15,281 bases of DNA from Prevotellaceae bacterium UBA2738 (GCA_002353585.1 DEJW01000041.1:1-15281); one strand, 5' to 3'. Shown: positions 5,377 through 14,455, counted from the stretch's first letter. The notes: a model not told the origin generated them from the sequence alone. Made by a program: numbers and translations.

Positions 5377-7662
5377 ATGGCAAAAATTACGAAAGAAGAT
5401 GCTCTGCTCTATCACGAGAGCGGACGTCCAGGAAAGATTGAGGTGATGCCAACGAAGCCTTATCGCACACAGACAGACCTGTCGCTGGCTTACTCACCAG
5501 GTGTAGCATATCCTTGTCAGGAGATACAGGCAGATCCTGATTCCGTGTATAAATACACAGACAAGGGAAACCTCGTTGCCGTTATCTCAAACGGTACTGC
5601 CGTGCTGGGACTTGGCGATATAGGTGCTATGTCAGGCAAACCAGTGATGGAGGGTAAGGGACTGCTGTTTAAGATATATGGCGGTATCGATGTGTTTGAC
5701 ATAGAGGTGGCAGAGAAAGACCCAGAGAAGTTCTGTGAGGCAGTAGAGAAGATAGCTCCTACATTTGGTGGCATAAACCTTGAGGATATCAAGGCACCAG
5801 AGTGCTTCTATATAGAGGAGAGACTGAAGAAGTCGCTCGACATACCAGTGATGCACGACGACCAGCATGGTACGGCAATCATATCAAGTGCAGGACTGCT
5901 GAATGCCCTTGAGGTGGCAGGCAAGAAGATAGAAGACGTGAAGATAGTAGTGTCAGGAGCAGGTGCTGCTGCCATCATGTGTACCAAGCTCTATGTGGCT
6001 CTGGGTGCAAAACTGGAGAACATACTGATGATAGACTCAAAGGGTGTGATAACAGCAGACCGCGAGAACCTGACAGAGCAGAAGCGCTACTTTGCTACCA
6101 AGCGTACTGATGTGCACACTCTGGAAGAGGCTATGAAGGGTGCTGATGTGTTCCTGGGACTCTCTAAGGGCAATGTGCTCAGCCAGGACATGATACGCTC
6201 TATGGCTAAGAACCCAATAGTGTTCGCTTGTGCTAACCCAGTGCCAGAGATAAGCTATGAGGATGCTATGGCAGCTCGTCCTGATGTGCTGATGTCAACA
6301 GGTCGCTCAGACTATCCTAACCAGATAAACAATGTGATAGGTTTCCCATACATCTTCCGTGGTGCCCTGGACGTGAATGCCAAGGCTATTAACGAGGAGA
6401 TGAAGATAGCAGCTGTGCATGCCATAGCCGACCTCGCCAAGCAGCCAGTGCCTGACGTGGTGAATAAGGTGTACAGCGTAAACAACCTCACATTCGGTCC
6501 TGACTACTTCATACCAAAACCAGTGGACCCACGACTCATAACAGAGGTGAGTGCTGCTGTGGCTAAGGCTGCTATGGACTCAGGTGTGGCTCGTAAGCAG
6601 ATAACAGACTGGGATGCCTATAAGAGAAAACTGAGACTGCAGATGGGTCAGGAGACCAGAGTGACACAGAACCTGTATGAGACAGCCCGTAAGCACCCAC
6701 AGAGAGTGGTGTTTGCAGAAGGACTGCACACAACCATGATAAAGGCTGCTGTTCAGGCTAAGAACGAGGGACTGTGCCATCCGATTCTGCTGGGTAACAC
6801 AGAGATGATACAGAAGAAGGCTGAGAGTCTGGACCTGTCACTCGACGGCATAGAGATTATCAACCTGCGCCATGACGATGCCCACGAGACTCGCGAGCGC
6901 TATGCTAAGGTGCTGGCTGAGAAGAGAAAGCGCGAGGGCTACAACTTTGAGGAGGCAAACGATAAGATGTTTGACCGCAACTACTTCGGTATGATGATGG
7001 TGGAGACAGGCGATGCTGATGCCCTCATCACTGGTGTATATACCAAGTTCACCTCTACCTTGCAGGCTGCTCAGGATATCATAGGTATTCGTCCTCAGTA
7101 CAAGCATTTTGCTACAATGCACATTCTGAACTCAAAGCGTGGCACATACTACATAGCCGACACACTGGTGAACCGCCATCCTGACAAGGAGGCTATCAAG
7201 GACATAGCACGACTGACGGCTGACACAATACGATTCTTCAATGACGAACCTCGTATAGCCATGATAAGCTACTCTAACTTTGGTGCAGACAAGGTGGGCA
7301 GCCCGAAGATGATTTCTGACGTGGTAAGGGAGATGCAGGAGGAATATCCTGACCTGAAGATAGACGGTGAGATGAGCGTGGACCTCGCTCTCGACCACGA
7401 GCGCCGAGACGAGAAATATCCATTCCTGCGTCTGCATAACCAGGTGGTAAACTCAATGGTGTTCCCTAACCTCAGTTCGGCAAACTCTGCCTACAAGCTC
7501 ATCAAGCAGTTCTCACAGGAGACGGAGGTGATAGGTCCGATACAGATGGGTCTGAACAAGCCTATCCACTTTACCGACTTCGACTCAGGAGTGCGTGATA
7601 TAGTGAATATCACAGCCGTTGCCGTGATAGACGCTTATGTAGGCAAACTAAACAAGAAATGA
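5377..7662 (+). CDS. maeB: NADP-dependent malic enzyme with PTA-like domain
   Basis: A 761-residue MaeB-type enzyme that oxidatively decarboxylates malate to pyruvate with NAD(P)+, feeding acetyl-CoA and NADPH supply. Residues 1 to about 420 are the malic enzyme: SLAYSPGVAYPC near the N-terminus, the metal/substrate motif HDDQHGT (160-166) and a Rossmann GAGAAA (194-199). From about residue 430 a phosphate acetyltransferase-like domain follows (RVVFAEG, later a QMGLNKPIHF segment). In characterised MaeB proteins this domain is regulatory, binding acetyl-CoA. Length matches E. coli MaeB (about 759). NADP preference is known for the family, not shown here. The last codon overlaps the maf start, so the genes form an operon. 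Confidence 0.95.
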   Translation: MAKITKEDALLYHESGRPGKIEVMPTKPYRTQTDLSLAYSPGVAYPCQEIQADPDSVYKYTDKGNLVAVISNGTAVLGLGDIGAMSGKPVMEGKGLLFKIYGGIDVFDIEVAEKDPEKFCEAVEKIAPTFGGINLEDIKAPECFYIEERLKKSLDIPVMHDDQHGTAIISSAGLLNALEVAGKKIEDVKIVVSGAGAAAIMCTKLYVALGAKLENILMIDSKGVITADRENLTEQKRYFATKRTDVHTLEEAMKGADVFLGLSKGNVLSQDMIRSMAKNPIVFACANPVPEISYEDAMAARPDVLMSTGRSDYPNQINNVIGFPYIFRGALDVNAKAINEEMKIAAVHAIADLAKQPVPDVVNKVYSVNNLTFGPDYFIPKPVDPRLITEVSAAVAKAAMDSGVARKQITDWDAYKRKLRLQMGQETRVTQNLYETARKHPQRVVFAEGLHTTMIKAAVQAKNEGLCHPILLGNTEMIQKKAESLDLSLDGIEIINLRHDDAHETRERYAKVLAEKRKREGYNFEEANDKMFDRNYFGMMMVETGDADALITGVYTKFTSTLQAAQDIIGIRPQYKHFATMHILNSKRGTYYIADTLVNRHPDKEAIKDIARLTADTIRFFNDEPRIAMISYSNFGADKVGSPKMISDVVREMQEEYPDLKIDGEMSVDLALDHERRDEKYPFLRLHNQVVNSMVFPNLSSANSAYKLIKQFSQETEVIGPIQMGLNKPIHFTDFDSGVRDIVNITAVAVIDAYVGKLNKK

Positions 7663-8222
7663 TAATCTTAGCATCTAACTCTCCAAGGAGAAAAGAGCTG
7701 TTGCAGGGGTTGGGGCTTGACTTCAAAGTGCTCGTGATAAAGGGCATTGACGAGTCATACCCCAGCACCCTTGCTGCTAAAGATGTGGCTGAATACATAG
7801 CCACCAAGAAGGCTGTGCCCTACAAGGTAGAGGGAACAGACGATGTGGTGATTACTGCTGACACGGTGGTGGTGTGTGATGGCGAGGTGATGGGCAAGCC
7901 CACAGATGCCCAGGATGCCTGCAGGATGCTACACAAACTGTCAGGCAAGACCCACCAGGTATATACTGGAGTATGCCTGAAAAGCAAGACTGAAGAGAAA
8001 TGTTTCAGTGTTTGTACCGATGTGACCTTCAAACAGCTCAGCGATGAAGAGATAAACCATTATGTGGAAACCTGCAAACCTATGGACAAGGCAGGTGCTT
8101 ACGGCATTCAGGAATGGATAGGCTATGTGGGCATAACAGGCATAAAGGGTTCGTATTACAATGTGATGGGACTGCCTGTGCAGAGAATTTACGAAGAACT
8201 CAGGAAAAGGAATATTGGCTGA
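7659..8222 (+). CDS. maf: Maf family nucleoside triphosphate pyrophosphatase
   Basis: A 187-residue Maf protein, a house-cleaning pyrophosphatase that hydrolyses non-canonical or excess NTPs to NMPs; historically called a septum formation inhibitor. Visible signatures are ASNSPRRKELL (residues 5-15), the TADTVVVCDGEVMGKP loop with catalytic-type Asp, and KAGAYGIQEWIG near the C-terminus. The last motif is typical of the YhdE-like branch (dTTP/UTP preference), so substrate preference is inferred. The start overlaps the maeB stop (ATGA), and the end overlaps the next gene by 8 nt. Confidence 0.93.
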   Translation: MIILASNSPRRKELLQGLGLDFKVLVIKGIDESYPSTLAAKDVAEYIATKKAVPYKVEGTDDVVITADTVVVCDGEVMGKPTDAQDACRMLHKLSGKTHQVYTGVCLKSKTEEKCFSVCTDVTFKQLSDEEINHYVETCKPMDKAGAYGIQEWIGYVGITGIKGSYYNVMGLPVQRIYEELRKRNIG

Positions 8223-9102
8223 GAAAAAGAAATACTGGTATGTGGCACGTGCAAGGAGCGTGGGAGCGGAAGTTTGTGATATGCTTAACAGACTGCCGTT
8301 TGAACACTTTGTGCCTATGATGCAGAAAAAGGTGAAGGTAGGTGGGAAAGAGGTGAAGCGCGATGCACCACTTGCCCTGAACTATGTATTCTTCAGAACA
8401 GACGATTTTATGAGTCTGCAGAGGATTGTGCGAGACCTCTCGCGTGTACATTTAATATATATGTCACCCATGCGCGATGCGAAGCCAAACAGTGAGCATG
8501 CGAAGTATAAACCCATGATAGCCAGCGACCATGAGATGGAGATGTTTATTAAGGCAGCATCGTTCTATGCTCAGGGAGCCCCTCTGTCAGTGCCTAATCG
8601 TGAGATGATGCAGAAGGGTGATACGGTGCGCATAATTGACGGACCGTTCAAGGGCGTTGAGGGAATACTGACGAGTCATCAGGGCAAAGATGGAGGCAAG
8701 GTGATAGTGAGCATCAGCAACCTCATCTCTATTTCGACCATAGACATAGCTCCTGAAAATATTCAGGTGATAAAATTTGCTCACGGCAATAAGCACATAT
8801 ATAAGAAGATGGACTCCTTCACGGTGAGGCTGAATAAGGCTATACTGAAACATGAAGCTGGCGAAGAACTGCCTGATGATGAGAAGGAGGCTATAGAAAC
8901 CTTCATAAGACGATTCAGCGGAGTGCAGACTGACACCATAAATACAGAGGCTAAACTCAATATGCTGATTATGCAGGGCTACCTTATGCTACAGATGAAC
9001 AAGGAAGCAAAAAAGTATCGCATCAAACTGCGTGACGAGATTCTGCCCAAGGTGAAGTCTGAGAAGATGAAAGAGAAAATAAAGAAGGTGATTGCGTGGT
9101 AG
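8215..9102 (+). CDS. UpxY/NusG-like transcription antiterminator with C-terminal extension
   Basis: A 295-residue NusG-family protein. The N-terminal NGN domain begins KYWYVARARS and continues to about residue 110, including the LNYVFFRTDD strand. A KOW motif lies at about residues 134-155 (KGDTVRIIDGPFKGVEGI). The last 90 or so residues are charged and helical, an extension absent from housekeeping NusG. UpxY proteins in Bacteroides act on long capsule operons; no glycan genes are here, so this is an orphan member with an unknown target. The start is TTG at 8215, 8 nt inside maf; no ATG exists before 8281, which would delete the first NGN strand. It ends 13 nt before the convergent xseA. Confidence 0.8.
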   Translation: MAEKKKYWYVARARSVGAEVCDMLNRLPFEHFVPMMQKKVKVGGKEVKRDAPLALNYVFFRTDDFMSLQRIVRDLSRVHLIYMSPMRDAKPNSEHAKYKPMIASDHEMEMFIKAASFYAQGAPLSVPNREMMQKGDTVRIIDGPFKGVEGILTSHQGKDGGKVIVSISNLISISTIDIAPENIQVIKFAHGNKHIYKKMDSFTVRLNKAILKHEAGEELPDDEKEAIETFIRRFSGVQTDTINTEAKLNMLIMQGYLMLQMNKEAKKYRIKLRDEILPKVKSEKMKEKIKKVIAW

Positions 9103-9115
9103 AGAAGTAAAGAAG

Positions 9116-10381
9116 TCAGAGTCCGTTGACAGTGGCTGAAACAGAACCGTCAGCAAACATGACAGTGATATCGTCACCATCGTTGAGGCTCGTAGCTTCC
9201 CTTACCACCTTGCCATTGTGAAGGGTCATGGAATAGCCACGTTTGAGTATGTTTATTGGGTCAAGCAAATTAGCACGATGCTCCAACAATTCCAATCTAT
9301 TACGTTCTATAATTATCTGACGCTCAGATAGATTTTGTAATTGAAGAAAATAATTCTTTAATTTGTTTTCTTCTGATATTTTCCTTAGACTAAAGACATT
9401 CTTAGCCGACTGCTCCAATTGTTGCAGACGGAGTTTTTCTGTTTCCAATCGCTGTTGGACGGCAAGAGCCATACGTTTGGTGCAGGTGTCGATGCGTTCA
9501 GCAGTCTGTGCCAGATTGGCTATCAGGAATTCAGCAACAGCCGTTGGAGTCTTCACACTCACACAGGCCACGATATCGAGAATGCTCTTATCGCGTTCAT
9601 GACCTATGCCCGTAATGATGGGCAGTGGGAAGTTGGCAACATTCTCAGCCAGGGCGAGGGTGTCAAAACCAGAGAGGTCGGTAGTGCTTCCTCCACCGCG
9701 GATGATGACTACACAATCGAAGGGGGCTGAGCTGTCAGATTCAGGGGCTGAGGAGTGGATTTTGTTCAAAGCCTGAATTATAGAACTCTCCACCTGTTCA
9801 CCCTGCATGATGGCAGGAAATAGTTGGGTCTGGAACTGAAAACCATAGGGGTTGTCAGCCAGTTGGTTGCAGAAATCGCCATAGCCAGCCGCTGTAGCAG
9901 ACGATATGACGGCTATACGCTGGCAGAAAGGCGAGATGGAGAGCTGCTTGTTGAGGTCTATCACCCCTTCCTCAGTGAGTATGCGGATAATCTCCTGACG
10001 ACGGCGAGCCATATCGCCAAGGGTGAAGGTGGGGTCTATCTCGTCAACTATCCACGAGAATCCGAAAGCCTCGTGAAAGCTGGCATGCACCCTCATCAGC
10101 ACCTTCATGCCTGAGGACAGGGGAGAACCAGTCACCTCGCAGAAATGTCTGCCAGCATTGAGCCAAGTGTTTTTCCAGCAACAGGCACGAGCCTGGGCAG
10201 CTATCATGCCGTCGCCAGCCTTCTCAACCAGTTCCATGTAGCAATGACCACGATTCTCGCGTACACTCGCCAGTTCTGCCTGCACCCAGTAGGAGTCAGG
10301 CATTTCGCTTTCGATAGTCTCTCTCACAATGCCGTTAAGCATCGAGAGTGTGAGGGGTTGTGTGTCGTCATATAAAATCAT
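9116..10381 (-). CDS. xseA: Exodeoxyribonuclease VII large subunit
   Basis: A 421-residue XseA, the catalytic subunit of ExoVII, which degrades single-stranded DNA from both ends to acid-soluble oligonucleotides. An N-terminal OB-fold ssDNA-binding domain (WVQAELASVRENRGHCYMEL, residues 32-51) is followed by the catalytic domain with RGGGS (228-232) and GIGHERD (258-264), then KTPTAVAEF, a long coiled region and a C-terminal ILKRGYSMT segment. The frame extends to 10504, but the start MILYDDTQPL at 10381 fits the family and lies just after a consensus -7 box. The partner gene xseB is not adjacent, so the small subunit must be encoded elsewhere. Confidence 0.93.
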   Translation of the reverse strand: MILYDDTQPLTLSMLNGIVRETIESEMPDSYWVQAELASVRENRGHCYMELVEKAGDGMIAAQARACCWKNTWLNAGRHFCEVTGSPLSSGMKVLMRVHASFHEAFGFSWIVDEIDPTFTLGDMARRRQEIIRILTEEGVIDLNKQLSISPFCQRIAVISSATAAGYGDFCNQLADNPYGFQFQTQLFPAIMQGEQVESSIIQALNKIHSSAPESDSSAPFDCVVIIRGGGSTTDLSGFDTLALAENVANFPLPIITGIGHERDKSILDIVACVSVKTPTAVAEFLIANLAQTAERIDTCTKRMALAVQQRLETEKLRLQQLEQSAKNVFSLRKISEENKLKNYFLQLQNLSERQIIIERNRLELLEHRANLLDPINILKRGYSMTLHNGKVVREATSLNDGDDITVMFADGSVSATVNGL

Positions 10382-10389
10382 TACGTTTG

Positions 10390-10397
10390 CAAAGGTA
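10390..10397 (-). promoter_or_regulatory. xseA promoter (-7 element)
   Basis: On the minus strand TACCTTTG (10397 to 10390) is a perfect TAnnTTTG box. Only 8 nt separate it from the xseA ATG, so the mRNA should have a very short leader or none. I see no matching TTTG about 20 nt upstream. Confidence 0.6.
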
Positions 10398-10449
10398 CGA
10401 ATAAAAGTTGGAAGTTTTTTCATTTTTTTCTCAGAAAAGTGATATTTTA

Positions 10450-10481
10450 TTTCCGAACTTATGGAATTTTTATTAACTTTG
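10450..10481 (+). promoter_or_regulatory. Promoter of the second MATE operon
   Basis: TAACTTTG (10474-10481) matches the -7 consensus, with TTTC (10450-10453) at a 20-nt spacing as a near -33 box. It faces the operon from MATE to trmO and is divergent from the xseA promoter 76 nt away. Confidence 0.6.
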
Positions 10482-10516
10482 TAGGCGAATATACTCCTAA
10501 ACAATGATTTTCAAAG

Positions 10517-11860
10517 GTGAGTAACAAACAAGCAACTTTAGAATTAGGCACGCGTCCAGTGGGCAGTCTGCTATTGCAGTATGCCATGCCAGCCATTGTG
10601 GCAATGGTGGCATCGTCGCTGTATAATATGGTTGACAGCATCTTCATCGGACAGGGTGTTGGTCCGCTTGCCATATCTGGTCTGGCTGTGACCTTTCCCT
10701 TTATGAATCTTTCAGCCGCCTTTGGTGCCGCAATAGGTGTGGGAGCCAGCACATTCCTCAGTGTAAAGCTGGGTCAGCGAGATTACGATATAGCTAATCG
10801 CATACTCGGTAACTGTGTCATGCTCAATATCATCGTGGGGGTGGTGTTTGGCGCGTTGTGTCTGCTGTTTCTCGATCCTATACTCAAGTTCTTCGGAGCC
10901 AGCGACCTCACTTTGCCTTATGCCAGGGAGTATATGCAGATTATCCTCGTGGGTAATGCCTTTACCCATCTTTATCTGGGTCTAAACGCATTGTTGCGTT
11001 CAGCCAGCAAACCGCGTGAGGCTATGTATATCACCATATTCACGGTGGTGCTGAATGCAGTGCTCGACCCACTGTTTATCTATGCCTTCAACATGGGAAT
11101 ACGGGGTGCTGCCTATGCCACCATACTATCGCAGATAGTGGCATTGTGCTGGCAATGGAAACTGTTCTCGAATAAGGCTGAACTGGTGCATCTGGAGTAT
11201 GATAAAGTGCGTGTTGATATGCCTATCGTAAACAATATCATCAGTATAGGCATTTCTCCATTTATGATGAACGCTTGCGCCTGTCTGGTAGTGATATTCA
11301 TCAACAATGCGTTGTATAACTACGGAGGAGATATGGCAATAGGAGCCTATGGCATCTCTAACCGCATAGCCTTTGTCTTTGTCATGGTGACGATGGGCGT
11401 TTGTCAGGGTATGCAGCCAATAGCAGGCTACAACTATGGAGCAGAGAATTATCACCGTATGTTAGAGGTGCTGAAGTTGGCAAGTATAGCAGGCACCTCG
11501 GTGTGTGCTGTGGGTTTCCTTATCGCTATGTTCCTGCCGTCTCAGTGTGCAAGAATGTTTACCTCCGACCCAACATTGATAGCTCATTCCGTGGTGGCTA
11601 TGCGATATATCATGGCTCTGTTCATCATCATAGGAGCGCAGATGGTGATAACCAATTTCTTTCAGAGTATAGGCAAGACGAAGATAAGCATATTCCTCAG
11701 CATGTCTCGCCAGCTTATATTCCTGGTGCCGTTAATAGCCATCCTGCCTCGCTTCATGGGGCTGGAGGGTGTGTGGTTGGCTATGCCGCTTAGTGATGGT
11801 ATAGCAGCCATCATGGCTTATGTCATGATATATATGTATATCAAGAAACTGAAAGTATAA
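10517..11860 (+). CDS. MATE-family efflux transporter
   Basis: A 447-residue inner-membrane protein with about 12 hydrophobic helices in two homologous halves. It has the family N-terminus (TRPVGSLLLQYAMPAIVAMV, then YNMVDSIFIGQGVG). MATE proteins export drugs or metabolites in exchange for Na+ or H+; the substrate cannot be read from sequence. Length is normal, without the ATPase extension of the protein at 1941-3710. The start is GTG at 10517, since no in-frame ATG lies nearby upstream; a 6-codon ORF from ATG 10504 overlaps it. The next gene follows after 26 nt, so this is probably the first gene of an operon. Confidence 0.9.
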   Translation: MSNKQATLELGTRPVGSLLLQYAMPAIVAMVASSLYNMVDSIFIGQGVGPLAISGLAVTFPFMNLSAAFGAAIGVGASTFLSVKLGQRDYDIANRILGNCVMLNIIVGVVFGALCLLFLDPILKFFGASDLTLPYAREYMQIILVGNAFTHLYLGLNALLRSASKPREAMYITIFTVVLNAVLDPLFIYAFNMGIRGAAYATILSQIVALCWQWKLFSNKAELVHLEYDKVRVDMPIVNNIISIGISPFMMNACACLVVIFINNALYNYGGDMAIGAYGISNRIAFVFVMVTMGVCQGMQPIAGYNYGAENYHRMLEVLKLASIAGTSVCAVGFLIAMFLPSQCARMFTSDPTLIAHSVVAMRYIMALFIIIGAQMVITNFFQSIGKTKISIFLSMSRQLIFLVPLIAILPRFMGLEGVWLAMPLSDGIAAIMAYVMIYMYIKKLKV

Positions 11861-11886
11861 ATATATCCCACCAATATATAAAAGGT

Positions 11887-12525
11887 ATGGACAACCTCAT
11901 TATAAGCGTAGGCAGACAATTGGGAAGCGGAGGGTGCGAGATAGCAAAGCTCCTTGCTCAGAGTTTCGACTGCAAATACTACGACACAGAACTCATCAAT
12001 ATGGCAGCAGAGCGTAGTGGCTTTGCGCCTAAGGTGTTTGAGAAGCAGGACGAGCGTCATGGTACTCTTAAGTCACTACTCAGTTCATTCTCGGGTCGTC
12101 TGGGGCGTTCAACCAGCAATTTCTATAACAATGCTCTCTCTCAGGAATCGCTCTTTCAGGTGCAGAGCGAGGTGATATGGAAGGCTGCCAAGGAGGACAA
12201 CTGCGTCTTCGTAGGGCGTTGTGCCGACTATATCCTGCGCACAAAGCCAGGATTGTTCAGTGTGTTCATAACAGCCGATGAGGACAAGCGTATCAGCGAG
12301 GTTGCCAAACGCTATAATATGGACGACGATACGGCACTCAAGTTCATACGACAAAAAGAGGCAAGACGTGCCAGTTATTATAACTATTACACAAGTAAGA
12401 AGTGGGGAGCAGCCGAGAGTTACGACCTGTGCGTAAACAGTTCGCTGCTCGGCATAGAGCGCACAGCTGAACTTATAGAGCAAGTGATAAGGGAGGTGAG
12501 GGGAGCGCAAAATAGTGCATCATAG
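11887..12525 (+). CDS. Cytidylate kinase-like family protein
   Basis: A 212-residue P-loop protein of the Cytidylate_kin2 type. The N-terminus (LIISVGRQLGSGG) holds the phosphate-binding loop at residues 9-16. CVFVGRCADYIL and the lid-like region RQKEARRASYYNYYTSKKWG follow, then the LCVNSSLLG strand typical of this family. The fold suggests phosphorylation of a nucleoside monophosphate, but the family is distinct from housekeeping Cmk and the real substrate is unknown. It lies 26 nt after the MATE gene and 36 nt before purT. Confidence 0.85.
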   Translation: MDNLIISVGRQLGSGGCEIAKLLAQSFDCKYYDTELINMAAERSGFAPKVFEKQDERHGTLKSLLSSFSGRLGRSTSNFYNNALSQESLFQVQSEVIWKAAKEDNCVFVGRCADYILRTKPGLFSVFITADEDKRISEVAKRYNMDDDTALKFIRQKEARRASYYNYYTSKKWGAAESYDLCVNSSLLGIERTAELIEQVIREVRGAQNSAS

Positions 12526-12561
12526 TTTATAAAAGCAAAACTTAACAAAATTATAGATTTT

Positions 12562-13746
12562 ATGAAGAAAATTCTTTTATTAGGCTCAGGCGAATTAGGT
12601 AAGGAGTTCGTAATTGCAGCTAAGCGTGCTGGTCAGTATGTTGTGGCATGCGACCGTTATGCAGGTGCTCCTGCTATGCAGGTGGCTGACGAATGTGAAG
12701 TGTTTTCGATGCTCGATGGCGATGCCCTGGCAGCAGTAGTAAACAAACATAAGCCCGACATCATAGTGCCAGAGGTGGAGGCAATCCGTACGGAGCGACT
12801 CTTTGAGTTTGAGAAGCAGGGCATTCAGGTGGTGCCATCAGCTCGTGCCGTCAATTACACCATGAACCGTCAGGCTATACGCGACCTCGCTGCCAAGGAA
12901 CTCGGATTGCGCACAGCCAAGTATTTCTATGCCAAGACCTATGAAGAGCTCGTTGCAGCCTCTAAGGAGATAGGATTCCCTTGTGTCATCAAGCCGCTGA
13001 TGTCATCAAGCGGTCATGGACAGTCCACCGTCAAGAGTGCTGACGATCTGCGCAAGGCATTCGACGATGCTATGGCAGGAGCTCGTGGCGACGTTAAGGA
13101 GGTGATAATAGAGGAGTTCATTCACTTCACCTCTGAGTTCACTCTGCTCACCGTTACCCAGAAGAATGGTCCTACACTCTTCTGTCCGCCGATAGGTCAT
13201 GTGCAGAAGGGTGGCGACTATCGCGAGTCATGGCAACCATACCAGATATCAGATGCCGACCTCAAGGCAGCCCAGCAGATGGCAGACAAGGTGACCGCTT
13301 CACTCACGGGCTATGGTATATGGGGCGTAGAGTTCTTTCTCACTGATACAGGAGTAGTATTCTCCGAACTCTCTCCACGTCCGCATGACACAGGCATGGT
13401 GACCCTTGGTCATACCACCAACCTCTCTGAGTTTGAGCTCCACTTCCGTGCCGTTATGGGACTGCCCATCCACGATATCCGTTTGGAGCATGCTGGCGTT
13501 TCAGCTGTGGTGCTTGCCGATAAGGACTACAATAAGGGCGACATCATACCATACAACTTTGTTGATGCCCTGAAAGAAGAGTGCACTCGCGTGCGCATAT
13601 TCGGCAAACCAGATGCCCACTTCGGTCGCCGTATGGGTGTGGTGCTCTGCTATGGCGATACCGATGCTGATACCACCCAGCTTCGTGATAAGGCAAAGCG
13701 CCTTGCAAAGACTGTGCTCGGCACAGAGCCATATATGGAAAAGTAA
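12562..13746 (+). CDS. purT: Formate-dependent phosphoribosylglycinamide formyltransferase
   Basis: A 394-residue PurT (E. coli: 392). It makes formyl-GAR from GAR, formate and ATP in purine biosynthesis, an alternative to folate-dependent PurN. The ATP-grasp fold is visible: N-terminal GSGELGKEF (8-16), PEVEAIRTERL (70-80), SSSGHGQST (148-156) in the ATP loop and metal ligands E257 (GVEFF) and E269 (SELSPRPHDTG). It lies 36 nt after the kinase-like gene and 10 nt before trmO. I see no strong promoter in the upstream gap. Confidence 0.95.
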   Translation: MKKILLLGSGELGKEFVIAAKRAGQYVVACDRYAGAPAMQVADECEVFSMLDGDALAAVVNKHKPDIIVPEVEAIRTERLFEFEKQGIQVVPSARAVNYTMNRQAIRDLAAKELGLRTAKYFYAKTYEELVAASKEIGFPCVIKPLMSSSGHGQSTVKSADDLRKAFDDAMAGARGDVKEVIIEEFIHFTSEFTLLTVTQKNGPTLFCPPIGHVQKGGDYRESWQPYQISDADLKAAQQMADKVTASLTGYGIWGVEFFLTDTGVVFSELSPRPHDTGMVTLGHTTNLSEFELHFRAVMGLPIHDIRLEHAGVSAVVLADKDYNKGDIIPYNFVDALKEECTRVRIFGKPDAHFGRRMGVVLCYGDTDADTTQLRDKAKRLAKTVLGTEPYMEK

Positions 13747-13756
13747 AAGAGCAAAA

Positions 13757-14455
13757 ATGGTTCTTGAAACGATAGCCGTTTTTCATTCCCCCTTAACCAG
13801 TAAGTTCGGCACACCTCGTCAGTCTGGCGTGGTGTCTGAACTTCTTGGTAAGATAGTGTTGGAGCCTCCTTACCGTTCAGCCGATGCCATAAGAGGTATG
13901 GAGGGTTTCGACTATCTGTGGCTGATATGGGGATTCTCAGCTAACAGGAAACAAGCCGACAGCCTCACTGTTCGTCCTCCACGGTTAGGAGGAAACGATA
14001 GAGTAGGGGTGTTTGCTTCACGCAGTCCCTACAGACCTAACGCTATGGGACTGTCCTCAGTCAAACTCCATCATATAGACTACGACTGCGATGATGCACC
14101 AGTAATATATGTGGAAGGTGCAGACCTTATAGAGGGCACCCCGATATTCGACATCAAACCCTATGTAGCCTATACTGATGCCCATCCTCAGGCAAAAAGC
14201 GGTTTTACCGATACTACAGAGTGGCAACCCCTTGAGGTGGTTTTCTCACGCGAGGCACAGCAGTTGCTCAATGCTAAGGAATACCAGGTGCTCAAGGCTC
14301 AGCAACCTATTATCAGTCAGCTGCTTATGCAAGACCCTCGACCTCATTATCATACCGATGCCACGCGAGTTTACGGCATGGAATATGCAGGTTTCGACAT
14401 CCGTTTTACCGTTGCAGAAAGAGTGCTCACGGTGGTTGACATAAAAAAGAAATAA
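13757..14455 (+). CDS. trmO: tRNA (t6A37) N6-methyltransferase TrmO
   Basis: A 232-residue TrmO (YaeB/TsaA family; E. coli 235), an unusual SAM-dependent methyltransferase with a beta-barrel fold that adds N6-methyl to t6A at position 37 of tRNA-Thr. Signatures: VRPPRLGGN (72-80), the SAM-site motif ASRSPYRPNAMGLS (87-100) and DLIEGTPIFDIKPYV (123-137), then the smaller C-terminal domain with RPHYHTD. The frame is open back to 13613 inside purT, but MVLETIAVFHSPL at 13757 is the family N-terminus and lies 10 nt after the purT stop. Confidence 0.93.
   Translation: MVLETIAVFHSPLTSKFGTPRQSGVVSELLGKIVLEPPYRSADAIRGMEGFDYLWLIWGFSANRKQADSLTVRPPRLGGNDRVGVFASRSPYRPNAMGLSSVKLHHIDYDCDDAPVIYVEGADLIEGTPIFDIKPYVAYTDAHPQAKSGFTDTTEWQPLEVVFSREAQQLLNAKEYQVLKAQQPIISQLLMQDPRPHYHTDATRVYGMEYAGFDIRFTVAERVLTVVDIKKK

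Noticed and set aside
9103..9115. Terminator between the convergent antiterminator and xseA genes
   Set aside because: Only 13 nt, with no inverted repeat; any termination signal must lie inside the genes.
10382..10504. Upstream extension of xseA (41 extra codons, minus strand)
   Set aside because: The extension crosses the xseA promoter and is low-complexity; the family N-terminus begins at 10381.
13613..13756. Upstream extension of trmO into purT
   Set aside because: Shadow of purT coding sequence; MVLETIAVFHSPL at 13757 is the proper start.
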